From: Leptobrachium leishanense
Lineage: Eukaryota > Chordata > Amphibia > Anura > Megophryidae
Direction of reading: 5' to 3'
Length of the DNA stretch: 64,000 bases
Assembly (NCBI GenBank): GCA_009667805.1
Contig: CM019069.1
Coordinates: 48,504,153 to 48,568,152, forward strand
Of the stretch, positions 46,556 to 57,231 are shown in pieces. The notes under the pieces are model-generated. The model did no database searches and was not told the DNA's origin. It saw only the letters and a program-made list of their open reading frames with translations. Made by a program: the position numbers and the translations under genes. Each line of letters opens with the position of its first letter. Positions within the stretch are counted from its first letter, which is position 1.

Positions 46556-47733
46556 CATTTCTCTGTTCCCGCTCTTCTCATTTGGCTTTATCAGTTGTGT
46601 CTTTCCTCTGCCCAGGACATTTGTTTTGCTGCTGGTTATCTATTGCTTCTGACCTATTTGGGGTCCTTTTTACATGCTTTCTCTCTAGCCTGACCACTCA
46701 AGGACCAGTTGGTTGCGTAGTTTCTTTCCTCTCTCTCTTCTGAGGGGTCTGTGTCTTGGGTCTTAGGAGTCTATTCACAAAACATCGAAATTGAACGGAA
46801 TTTGGTGCTTTGGTGAATTGAGAGCTTTGTGAATAGACAAACGGTGAAATTCACTGATCGGTGGTGGTTTCAGAGGTTAGTGGATAAAGTCTTTAGGGTA
46901 TCTGTGATAACAACACAGCACAGATCCAAGAGAAACCAAGCTATCATGGCTGTGCCATCCAAGAATGTGTGCCACGGCCATGTGGTCATGTCCATCTGAC
47001 AGGGCAATCCTGATAGAAGTTCTCACACAAGAGCTGTGGTGTGCTTTGTAAGAGCTGGTGGCTTGGGCTGTTCAGAAGCCTGTTTGTACTCCTTGACGGT
47101 AAAGACTGTTGGGAAGCCATGCTGGATGACCTGATTGGGGGCTCCAGGGTCAGCGGATGGAATGCCACCCTCTATATTGCAGATAAATAAATGGTATAAG
47201 TCTAATCTGTATTGAAAGAGACTACAGGAACAGAATCATTTCACTATATATTTTTTTCATAGGGCTTAGATTGTCCCTATTTAAAGTTGTTTATCGCTGC
47301 TTTACATCCGAGAAATAAACCGAGAAGACAAATAAAGGTTCTTTCTTCCTTTCCCTTCCAAAGACATTTTTCTGAGCTTGAGTCACATCCCTCTGGTGTT
47401 AAAATAACCGTCTGAGCCTTTTCACTTTGGAGTAAGATCATTACATGCTGTTATGAGTTGTGCCGAGTAAGGCTTCTGGGAACCAGAGGCAGCTTCTTCA
47501 CAGCCAAGTCTCTCCTGCCAGCTTTACAGAGAACCTCGTGTGATATGACAGGGAGGGGGAGGAAAGCTCTAATTGCAGGTGAGCCAAGAAAGCTCACAGA
47601 AATGTCATTCGGCTCGAAAAACCCTTACAACAATGCGTTTCCCTGCCCTATTATAATTAAAAGCATCATTACGTCTTAAACAAACTGAAGGGCAGTTTTC
47701 AGGATGCACTTGAATCTTGCTATATGTGAATCT
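46556..47733. other. Intron with a small hairpin MITE
   Basis: GTCTATTCACAAAAC (46769) pairs with GCTTTGTGAATAGAC (ending 46838), a hairpin core of MITE type. The rest shows no recognised feature; a 73-codon frame at 47458 has no family resemblance. Confidence 0.4.
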
Positions 47734-47734
47734 C

Positions 47735-47860
47735 CTACGAGCAGGGCCCTCTAACCTCTTGTTTCCATCCTATGTCCGTTTATATGTATTTCGTTCCCTT
47801 TGGTTATTGTAAAGCGCTGCGGAAACTGTTGGCGCTATGTAAATGATGACAATAACAATG
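47735..47860 (+). mobile_element. LINE tail fragment
   Basis: CGAGCAGGGCCCTCTAACCT...ATTGTAAAGCGCTGCGGAAA followed by TTGGCGCTATGTAAATGATG resembles the untranslated tail of the LINE at 41640-44480. It is too short and diverged for more. Confidence 0.6.
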
Positions 47861-48308
47861 TGCTATACATTGCCACATTTCACTGCTCAAGACTAGGGAT
47901 GAGCCGAACACCCCCCGAGTTCGGTTCGGATCTGAACCCGAACTTTCCAAATGTTCGAATCCGAATCCGAACTCGAACTCAATACAAGTCAATGGGGCTG
48001 AAAATTCGGTTTTTAGAGTGCTCTCCAAGAGGGCATATATGCTAGATATTTGCCATAAAAGGTGTATGGGGGTCCGGGTAGTGCCCTGGGGGACAGGAAA
48101 CAAGGACAAAAATTAAAAAAAAATACGTTTTTAAAGGGACAGTGAGTTTTCCATGAAATAAGGGTTAAAAATAATAACGAAAAATTCCTTCAAATATCGT
48201 GCCTTGGAGGTCCCCATAACCTGCCCGTGAAGTGGCGGATTTGTAGGATGTATAGAAACACTTAAAAACAAAAAAAGTATGTTTCAAATGACGGTAAATG
48301 CTTTTCCT

Positions 48309-49501
48309 TTAACCCCTTAGGCTGCTGTCAGACGAGCGTAGTGTTCACGTTCGTGATTGCGCCTAAAAGTACGTCCGTGATAGCATGACAGGAAGCCCAT
48401 CGGAGCCCGTTACACGAAGTACGTCCGCAATGAACTGCGGACGCACAACGGCCGCGGCCCACGGACGCAAGGCAGGCAAGAACGTACAACCGCTAGAACG
48501 GCCGCACAAAGTGCGCTGCGTCCGCAACGTCCGCATAGCTTTGTGTGTGAGTGATGGAAGGTGGTCAGACGGACTGCATTTATACGTCCAGCATTTTTCA
48601 CGGACAAAATGGTTTTGCTTTTTAATTTATTTTTCCCTCCTACATCCGTCAAAAATAACTTCAGTGAAAAAACGGACTGTGTGACCACTACTGCGTCATC
48701 AGTACTGACGATGTCCGTACTGCACGGACGTACAGTCCGTAGAAATCACGCTCGTCTGACCCCAGCCTTAAGGACAGGAGTCATTTTACAACTTCGGCGC
48801 TGTTTCGGAAGTAGAAGTTTGCTGAGCTCATTTTGACCGTTTTTAAGTCACGTATTATTATACCACCCAGACAAATTATATATCGTTCTTTCCGGCAGAC
48901 TCGGCAGATTAATAATATATCATTATTATATGTATATGTCATGCCCTGCCAAAATGCTATAACAAAAAATGTAAAAAAAAGTAAAAAAATTTGAATTTTC
49001 AATAAAATTTCAATCTTCCACAGTGTGTAAAGTGTTTTTTTTTTTAAATTTTATTATCCGAGGCTCTGCGGTCATATTCTATGGGGTAGATTTGTTAAAA
49101 AAATTAGAACAATTAGAACAATTATTATTTTTTTATTATTTTTATTTTTACTTTTTTTAAACTTTTATTTTACTTATAACATGGTCATGTTTGATATCAT
49201 TGGAAAGGCCATGCTCTGGCCTTTCCAGCAATATCATACATGACCCCCTAGCTGCCACCGATCAGGATATAAAGGGGTTCAAAGAACCCCCTATCTCCTC
49301 TAAGGGATTTCCATAGGAAATCCCTTTGCAGCTAGGGGGTTCCCTGGTTAACTGACATCATCGCGCATGGCGCGATGAGTCAGTTGACCGGGGGGGACCC
49401 AGAGGTGGGGGCTGCCATCCAAGATGGCGGCCCCCACCGGAAATAGGCCGCGATCGGGCACAAATTAGTGCCCGGTCGCGACCTGGCAACTAAGGGGTTA
49501 A
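48309..49501. mobile_element. piggyBac-like TTAA element with MITE in its terminus
   Basis: The left terminus TTAACCCCTTA is split after its eleventh base by a Harbinger MITE and resumes AGGACAGGAG. The right terminus is CTAAGGGGTTAA. Net length is about 740 bp. It has no transposase. It contains GGCCTTTCCAG/CTGGCCTTTCC and CATGGCGCGATG palindromes. Confidence 0.7.
48320..48767. mobile_element. PIF/Harbinger-type MITE, copy 4
   Basis: The ends are GGCTGCTGTCAGACGAGCG and CGCTCGTCTGACCCCAGCC. TTA is duplicated at 48317-48319 and 48768-48770. It is the most diverged internally of the five copies but keeps the termini. Confidence 0.82.
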
Positions 49502-49847
49502 CCCCCCATACATCGCTGGAAAGGTCACAGCCACCTGGTCCCCGGCGATCCGGAGATAGAGGGATCCAAAGGATCCCCCCCTCCCCTTCAGGCGCTTCCC
49601 CTGCTCCGGCGGGGGGATGCCTGAAACTGACGTCATTGCGCAACCGGCGCGATGACGTCACTGCGCCGGAGGAGAGATTCACACTGATCTGACTCCGCGG
49701 GAGTCAGAGCAGCGTGGGAGCGACCGGAGGAGGTGAGTATTAACGAAGGGGGGCTGTAAACGCCGAGGACGTACAATTACGTCCTGCGGCGTCAAAGCCC
49801 GCCTAATGCAGGGCGTAAATGTACGTCCTGCGGCGTTAAGGGGTTAA
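49498..49847. mobile_element. Abutting TTAA element
   Basis: It starts at the same TTAA that ends the previous element (TTAACCCCCCATACATCG) and ends GCGTTAAGGGGTTAA. It carries GTACGTCCTGCGGCGT repeats near the right end, like the large piggyBac element. It has no coding capacity. Confidence 0.6.
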
Positions 49848-50001
49848 TCTATCCATAAACAACTGCTTGGGGCGGCAGTCTGTATGAAAAGAGGAGACGT
49901 TTTAGGAGTCGGACACGCAGAACAGGTTTAGTGATTTTTTTTGGCTAAATTATTGTGAAACTTATGCAGGCTTTGGATGAAAGTAACAATAGGTACTTTA
50001 A

Positions 50002-50415
50002 GGCTGGGGTCAGACTAGCGCACTTTTAACGTGTGTTTAGGCGCACTTAATCACGGCCGCACTAGCAGCAAATGACACGCAATGACGGCCAATATACGAA
50101 GTACGGCCGCGCAACGCAAGTGGAAAATGAACGCATTTTTTTCGAGAACGCTGAACCGCTAGTACTGACGTACAGAGTGCGCTGCGTCTGCATAGCGGCG
50201 TGTGTACGTGATTAGGAGACGTCAGACGCTGCTCATGTTCGGCCAACATAACGTCCAGACACCCAAAGTTTCCTGGTATGGATCCGTAAAAAATCACGCA
50301 CAGAAATGTGCATCGTATGACCGTTTAAGCGCTTTCTAAGAAAAAAAACACCTCAATGCGTTCGGACGCAATTTTTGACATTTGCTGCGAAAAATGCGTT
50401 CGTTTGACCCTAGCC
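50002..50415. mobile_element. PIF/Harbinger-type MITE, copy 5
   Basis: It begins GGCTGGGGTCAGACTAGCGC and ends GTTCGTTTGACCCTAGCC, with TAA duplicated at 49999-50001 and 50416-50418. It is inverted relative to copies 1-3 according to its internal blocks. Confidence 0.85.
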
Positions 50416-50603
50416 TAAAATTGGGCCTTTAGCGTCGGCAACAGTGCCGTCACACAGTCTCACCCCTCTGAGGATATGAATCTGATACAGGCGTCAGTGG
50501 CAGTGCAGCCAAATATTGTGCCTTTGGTGCCAGGCCAGCAAGTGCCATCATACAGTAACCCCTCTGTGGTATTGTGGAAGAGTGCAGGGGTGGACCATGC
50601 GGT

Positions 50604-50660
50604 CAGGGCCGGTGCTAGACTATTTTGCGCCCTAGGCAAGACCAGCTACTTGCACCCCCC
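50604..50660 (+). mobile_element. Truncated start of the 8196-type hAT element
   Basis: CAGGGCCGGTGCTAGACTAT and CGCCCTAGGCAAGACCAGC match the left end at 8196 almost perfectly for about 50 bp; the sequence then diverges at an A-rich run. No right end or duplication was found. Confidence 0.6.
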
Positions 50661-52007
50661 AAAAAAAAAACGACACAACATGAAACTGCTAAATTTCTTT
50701 TTACTTAAGAATAAAGTTTGAAAAGCACCAATAGTAAAGGTAAAATAAATATAAATAAACTGTATTAAACCATTTTAAATTAACTGTATTGAACAGACTT
50801 AAATTAACGAAACAAATAAATAAAAGTTGTCACGTAAGTTTCAATTTCAGACACATCAAAATTTCACTTTGCGTGCCTTATCCTTTGCAAATTTTCATCA
50901 TGCGTTTATATATATATTGCCCAGGCCAGCTCACATCATGCGTATATGTATTGCCCAGGCCAATCCCCTGGTTGAGATAGGGGGTTCATTTGAACCCCGA
51001 TATCTCCAGGCATCTAGTGGGTCATGGAGGGTGTCAATCGAAAGGCCTGAGCATGGCCTTTCGAATGATACCCAACATGACCAGGTATAAAGTAAAAAAA
51101 AGAAAAAAGAAAATAAAAACATGTATTTTTTTTGTGTGATATTTTTATTAATGCAGCAATATTGTTCACATTGCAATTATAATGTGAACGATGATGCACT
51201 AATCATTTTTTTCTATGGGGTGTGTTTGCTATAAATCACATAATTCCCCCCCCAAAATGTAACAAGTCCCCATTTCTAATTTTTGTACAAGCGCACCCCA
51301 TAGAAAACATAACTGCAAACGCTCATGTGCTAAAATGTGAAAAAAAACAACACTTTACACACTGCAGATGATTAAAAATTCTATTTTTATTGCATTTTTT
51401 TCATAATATACAGCCAGGACAGGACGTATACATGTAAAAATGATATATTATGAATCTGCGGAGTCTGCCGGAAAGGACGATATCTAACATGTCGGTCATT
51501 TAATAAAATGTGACTTCAAAATCGCGTTTAAACATGATGAGCGACAGCGGTAAAAATGAGCTGAGCACACAGCGGTGAAATACAGCATATTAGAAGTTTT
51601 AGGAGGGAAATTAACACTTCTCAAATCTCAATCAGAAGAAGACACCACCCCACCCCCTCAGTATAGTCTACAATGTATCAAATTGATTAGACCAGACTAA
51701 AAACACCTGTTATGACGTTTGAAAAACACAGGTCATTCAGAGTTGAGAATCTTTGCACGTACACATTAGTTTTTAATTTAATATCTAATAAACCGTTGCT
51801 TATAATATTCTGCAGTAAAGAGTCTCTTTATTTCTAGATTTTTTTTTGTATTTTTTTAAGCATTTTCTATACTTTTTTCAAAATTTCATTTTTTTTGCGA
51901 ACTCGAACCGAACACACCCAAAAAGTTCAAAGTTTGCGAACTTTTGAACAACCAAAGTTCGGTTCAAACTCCGAACCGAACAGCTCATTCCTACTCAAGA
52001 CGTACGT

Positions 52008-52009
52008 AC

Positions 52010-52042
<33 letters not shown>

Positions 52043-52057
52043 GATATATATATATAG
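52008..52057 (+). repeat. (GT)n/(TA)n microsatellite
   Basis: A GT run of about 14 repeats followed by AGATAGATATATATATATAG, directly next to the hAT target duplication. Confidence 0.9.
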
Positions 52058-52089
52058 TACTTGCTTGGGTTGTGGTGGAGGACAAAAAA

Positions 52090-52242
52090 TAAGGTCAATA
52101 GAGACACAATCAACAACAATACATACAAAAAGGTTTGATCAAACCATCAAAAAGTAATCAAACAAGGTACCTGATGGTTTGTTCAAACCTTTTTGTATGT
52201 ATTGCTGTTGATTAAGTCTCTATTGACATTATTTTTTAGTGG
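52090..52242. repeat. Palindromic repeat
   Basis: The left arm has AATAGAGACACAATCAACA...CATACAAAAAGGTTTGATC and the right arm has its complement, AACCTTTTTGTATGTATTGC...TTGATTAAGTCTCTATTGAC. The spacer is about 20 bp. The family is not recognised. Confidence 0.75.
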
Positions 52243-52660
52243 ACATATATACAATATACTATTGTTCATGTGCAGCTGCTTTATTGCTTATGGCTTGTTC
52301 TGCTTTATGTTGACACTCCTATGCATTCCTGATATTGTGCATGTTATATATGTTGACCTTGGTCTCTAGTGAGATATGTTTCTCATAATAACTTCTTATA
52401 ATGTATAAATTGAATAAAGATTGCATATTTTCTTACTTTTTGTGTTCATTTTGTTAGTTTATGGTTGTGCCATCCTATTATTTGTCATTTGGATGTTTAC
52501 TTGTGATTTAAACATTTGGAGTTTAAAGCAGCTGTATATATTGTGTTTGTTAAAATAATAGTTTTGTTTTAATATTAGAAATAATATAACATTATAATAA
52601 TGTAATTTTATCTATCGGTCAATATATATATATACAGTTGTGTTCAAAATTATTCAACCC

Positions 52661-54471
52661 GGGGCGTGGCCGGACGCTGTAGGGAGAAGACGTGTTTTGG
52701 CAGTGCTCTGATATCTATCCCTGGAACTAGGATATTTTTGGTGTTTTTACCCGCTGTAATTTCCCTGCTGTGGTCCCGACGGGTCTCGCTGCCGGGTGTT
52801 TGCATTCCGGAGCCCGCATTGTCCCCCCCTCCGGAACAGAGACTAATTTCTAGGCTGTTTAACGACCCCAGAGCGTGCTAGCGGCCATCTTGGGGCCTTC
52901 TTCCCGATGGCTTACTTCCCTCCGCAGTTTTCCTGGAGAGCTCCGATCGCGGCTGGAGGTCCGGTGCAGGCTGCTGAGGTGGAGGGCCCACGCCTCGTGG
53001 CTGCATTAGATTGCTGTGCGGATTTGAGACATGAAGGTACCCCTCCCCCTACCGGGGCTACGAGTGCCATGCTGTCCTACCTGGACGCCTGCTTGGCGCT
53101 GCTTTCGGGTCCCGTTGAGAAGTTGCTCACGAGAGGGGACTGGCGTCGGTTGATGGCCACGGTGCACATCAGCCAGGAAGTCGAGGCCCCGCGGGAGTCA
53201 GCGTCTACAGTTGCCTTTACGCTGGACGTCATGGATGCTCCTTTATCTGCTGTCGATGATGGGGCCTACGAAGCCGAAACGGAAGACCCGGGAGCGGACC
53301 TGGTTCTGGAACTGGACCCCCCCCCTAGGATCGATCCTTGGCTCTAGTGCTGGTACTGTGCTGGTTGCCTGCGGATTGCACGTCAGTGGAGCGGCCACCG
53401 AGCCGGCTGACGCGGTCCCCCTTGAATCGGCAATAGAGGTGGTGCAGTTTGGAACTGTCAGTGGCACACTGAACTTTTCCCGGGCTTATGGCACTGTTAA
53501 GAGGGCTGTTGGAGCTGCCCAGGGGCAGTCTGTTCGGGGTGCCCCTCGTAATTTTATCGCCGCTGCTGGAGATGCTACTGGGGCACTTGAAGGTCGGATT
53601 GCCCTACGGGCACACCGGGCTGTTGCTGTGGCTGAGGATGGCCTCTGTCCCTTCTTGTGGCTAGACACCGGCTGAAGACCTCAGTTTGTCTCGATGTGCT
53701 CACCCTCACCGCTGCCGTAACGCTCTCTCCACACTGATTTTGATGTATACCCTTGCTATTATATTTTATTAAATACACATCTTATGAACTCTGTTTTCCG
53801 GGACTCCTCTGACCCTTTTCTGCTAGCTGTAATAATCCCTGTCGGAACGTAGTGTTTTGTGTGTTGTTTTTTTTTTTTATTTTTTTTATTTGGCTATTCC
53901 GGGACATCTCGGGGACGCAACCGTGGCCTGGTGCCCGGCTTGCTCCTGAGTGCCCGGGCCAGGTGCCGTTATTCCCCCTTGGCCTCCCTGCGGCCTTATG
54001 GACCGTCTGGGTAGTCGCCAAGGCAGGCACATTTTTGGCCTTTGCCATCTTTTTATTCCCTTCCCTCCCCCCCCTCTTTCTCTTACAGCTTGATGTCCTT
54101 TTTTTTTTTTATTATTATTTTTTTTTTTTTTTAATTTTTAATGTTTCTCTGTTAAAAGCCATTGGTGCCCTATAACCTGTTTTTTGGATGAGACCCCCCT
54201 AATAGGGGATGATTTTGTTGAGTGCATTCCTTGTAGATGACGTTGAAATCTTAATGTGTTTTTCGCAGATGACTTTAAACTTTAGTGTGTGTTTTTTTTT
54301 GCAGGAGACCTTACATTTAAGTGTGTTTTCCGAGAATGATCTTAAATTACTTTTTTGTTTTTCTTCTATAGTTTAACAGATGACTTATTTTGGCCCTGCG
54401 AGGTCTTTTTCATTTTATGTTGACTTTCTATGTCGATGCAAACTTTCAAAAATAAAGAATTTATAAAAAAA
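52661..54471 (+). mobile_element. RT-less retroposon, copy 2
   Basis: Flanked by a perfect 15-base duplication, AAAATTATTCAACCC (52646-52660 and 54472-54486), and ending AATAAAGAATTTATAAAAAA, so it integrated by target-primed reverse transcription. The GC-rich 5' part starts GGGGCGTGGCCGGACGC. A 146-codon frame starts at 52907 (MAYFPPQFSWRAPIAAGG) and overlaps another ending PFLWLDTG at 53675. No reverse transcriptase or zinc knuckle is seen. The 3' part is T-rich with repeated GATGAC words. The full insertion has clean ends, so this appears to be the complete unit. Confidence 0.75.
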
Positions 54472-54651
54472 AAAATTATTCAACCCCCACTGAAATTGAG
54501 TGTTTTGGCCAGTTTTGACATTGATTTTGACCAAAGAGGCACGTGTAGGTCAGACAAATATAACATTACATTTATAATGAAATAACCACAAATGTCTTTT
54601 CTGTGCTCCCATCATTATCAGTTTTATTCAACCCCCAAGTGACAGTCAATC

Positions 54652-55670
54652 TTAGTACTTAGTACAACATCCTTTTACAGTTATAACAGCTTTTAAACAT
54701 GAAGCATAGCTTGACACAAGTGTCTTGCAGCGATCTACGGGTATCTTCGCCCATTCGTCATGGGCAAAAGCCTCCAGTTCAGTCACATTCTTAGGCTTGC
54801 GCACCGCATACTTTAAGTCCCACCAGAGGTTCTCAATCGGATTTAAGTCAGGTGACTGCGATGGCCACTCCAAAATGTTCCAGTCTTTAATCTGCAACCA
54901 TGCTCTAGTGGACGACTTGGAGGTATGCTTGGGATCATTGTCCTGTTGAAAGGTCCAACGTCTCCCAAGCCTCAGGTTTGTGACGGACTGCATCACATTG
55001 TCATCCAATATCTCCTGGTACTGAAGAGAATTCATGGTACCTTGCACACGCTGAAGCTTCCCTGTACCTGCAGAAGCAAAACAGCCCCAAAGATGATTGA
55101 CCCCCCGCCATGCTTCACAGTAGGCAAAGTGTTCTTTTCTTCATAGGCCTTGTTCTTCCTCCTCCAAACATAGCGTTGATCCATGAGCCCAAACAGTTCT
55201 AATTTTGTTTCATCAGTCCACAGAACACTATCCCAAAACTTCTGTGGTTTGTCCACATGACTTTTGGCATACTGCAGTCGACTCTTCTTATTCTTTGGAG
55301 ACAGCAAGGGGGTGCGCCTGGGAGTTCTGGCATGGAGGCCTTCATTACGCAGTGTGCGCCGTATTGTCTGAGCTGAAACTTCAGTACCCACATCTGACAA
55401 ATTTTTTCTCAGTTCCTCAGCAGTCACACGGGGACTTTTCTCCACTCTACGCTTCAGGTAGCGCACAGCAGTCGAAGTCAGCATCTTCTTTCTGCCACGA
55501 CCAGGTAGCGTTTCAACAGTGCCCTTTGCCTTGAATTTGCGAATGATGCTTCCTATGGTCTCTCTTGGTATGTTTAACATCTTTGCAATCTTCTTATAGC
55601 CATTGCCCTTCCTGTGAAGAGTAATCACCTCTTCTCTGGTCTTCCTGGACCATTCTCTTGACTTCACCAT
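54652..55670 (-). pseudogene. Tc1 transposase with a single frameshift
   Basis: It starts [20 protein letters not shown] and ends VKGCCTKY. The triad is present in [14 protein letters not shown] and [10 protein letters not shown]. The only clear lesion is a one-base deletion near 55094 (GGSII FG where copy 1 keeps GSIMLWGCF). It lacks the 10-base deletion and the TGA of copy 1, so the two copies were inactivated independently. Length would be about 340 residues. Confidence 0.9.
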
Positions 55671-56040
55671 GTTTGTAACCACACCAGTAAATGTCTAGAA
55701 GGAACTGAGTATCACAGTCATTTTAAAGCTGCTTTATTGCTGCTCCGTGACATCCACAGGTGTTTTCAATGCCTGATTGAAGAACAGAGGTTCATTCAAG
55801 TGTTTTCAGAGTGGTAGTCTTTAAGGGGGTGAATAATTGTGTCAATGAAGAATTCACAAAAGAAACATTTACTACTGTATTACAAAACCAATTGATGTCA
55901 TTTTAGTTGCATATGGTTCTTTAAAAAGTCCTTGTAGGATTTCATTCTGAATACAATTACAAATGTACACTAAATTCCCTAAAACCCTTTACAGATTTGG
56001 GGGTTGAATAATTTTGAACACAACTGTATATTTATTATAA

Positions 56041-56245
56041 AAATATGGTGGAGGGAGGCACTCGAAGACTTAAAATCAAAAATTGATTAAAGCAGCGTTA
56101 AAAATGAAACCGACGTTTCGGCCCCTAAGGGCCTTTATCAAGGTGATAAAGGCCTTTAGGGGCCGAAACGTCAGTTTCGTTTTTAACGCTGCTTTAATAC
56201 ATTTTTGATTTTAAGTCCTCGAGTGCCTCCTTCCACCATATTTTT
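56041..56245. repeat. Perfect foldback with hammerhead-like arms
   Basis: The arms of about 95 bp run from GGAGGCACTCGAAGACTTAA to GTCCTCGAGTGCCTCC, with almost no spacer (TTATCAAGGTGATAA). Each arm contains GGCC...GGCCGAAACGTC. Read outwards, GUGAUAA-stem-GAAACGUC is close to a hammerhead core with changed G8. This is likely a head-to-head pair of Penelope-type terminal repeats (inference). Confidence 0.55.
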
Positions 56246-56794
56246 GTTCTACATATTGATTCTGGGGAGCTAAGCACCGGGGCAAGCATCCTTTATAAAG
56301 TGTCTGGGGGGTTTTCTGGATGAACTACACGTGGAATACGAGTGCCTGGCCTCTTCATTATTTTTCCTATATATACAGTGGCAAGAAAAAGTTTGTGAAC
56401 CCTTTGGGATTACGTGGAGTTTTGCATGAATTGGTCATAAAATGTGCTCTGATCTTCATCTAAGTCACAACAATTTGAAAAACACAGTCTGCTTAAAATA
56501 ATACAACACAAACATTATATGTTTTCATGTGTTTATTGATCAGAACATGTAAACATTCACAGTGCAGGGTGGGAAAAGTATGTGAACCCCTAGCCTAATG
56601 ACTTCTCCAAGAGCTAATTGGAGCCAGGAGTGAGCCAACCTTGAGTCCAAACAGTCTGATCTTATTGGATGTGTTGCTGAAAGCTGTCCTGCCCTTTAAA
56701 AACACACACCAGTTTTGGGTTTAATGGTTTCAAGAAGCACTGCCTGATATGAACCTTGCCTTGCAGAAAAGAGCTCTCAGAAGACCTACGATCA

Positions 56795-57001
<207 letters not shown>

Positions 57002-57231
57002 TCAACTAAAGACTTACAGAAATCTCTGGCACATGCTAACATTTTTGTTGACACATCTACAATAAGGAAAACATTAAACAAGAATGGAGTACATGGGAGC
57101 ACACCACGGAAGAAGCCATTGCTGTCCAAAAAGAATATTGCAGCACGTTTGAAGTTTGGAAAAGAGCACCTGGATGTTCCACAGCACTACTGGCAAAATA
57201 TTCTGTGGACAGATGAAACCAAAATTGAATT

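Larger units (their letters stand above)
47894..51993. mobile_element. hAT element packed with MITEs
   Basis: The left end is TAGGGATGAGCCGAAC and the right end is GAACAGCTCATTCCTA. It is flanked by a perfect 8-bp duplication, CTCAAGAC (47886-47893 and 51994-52001). Both ends carry tandem GTTCGG/CCGAAC words, giving long subterminal repeats. Inside are two TTAA elements, two Harbinger MITEs, a truncated hAT start and a fragment of the CAGGGTTATTC MITE. The blocks 48780-49100 and 50940-51600 look like inverted, diverged relatives of each other. No transposase is seen. Confidence 0.85.
52635..56026 (-). mobile_element. Tc1-like transposon, copy 2, carrying a retroposon
   Basis: The ends are CAGTTGTGTTCAAAATTATT and its complement AATTATTTTGAACACAACTG (numbered from each side), with TA flanks. 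It is a sister of copy 1 at 9906. A 1.8 kb retroposon is inserted 26 bases inside the left terminus. Without it the element is about 1.57 kb. Confidence 0.93.
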
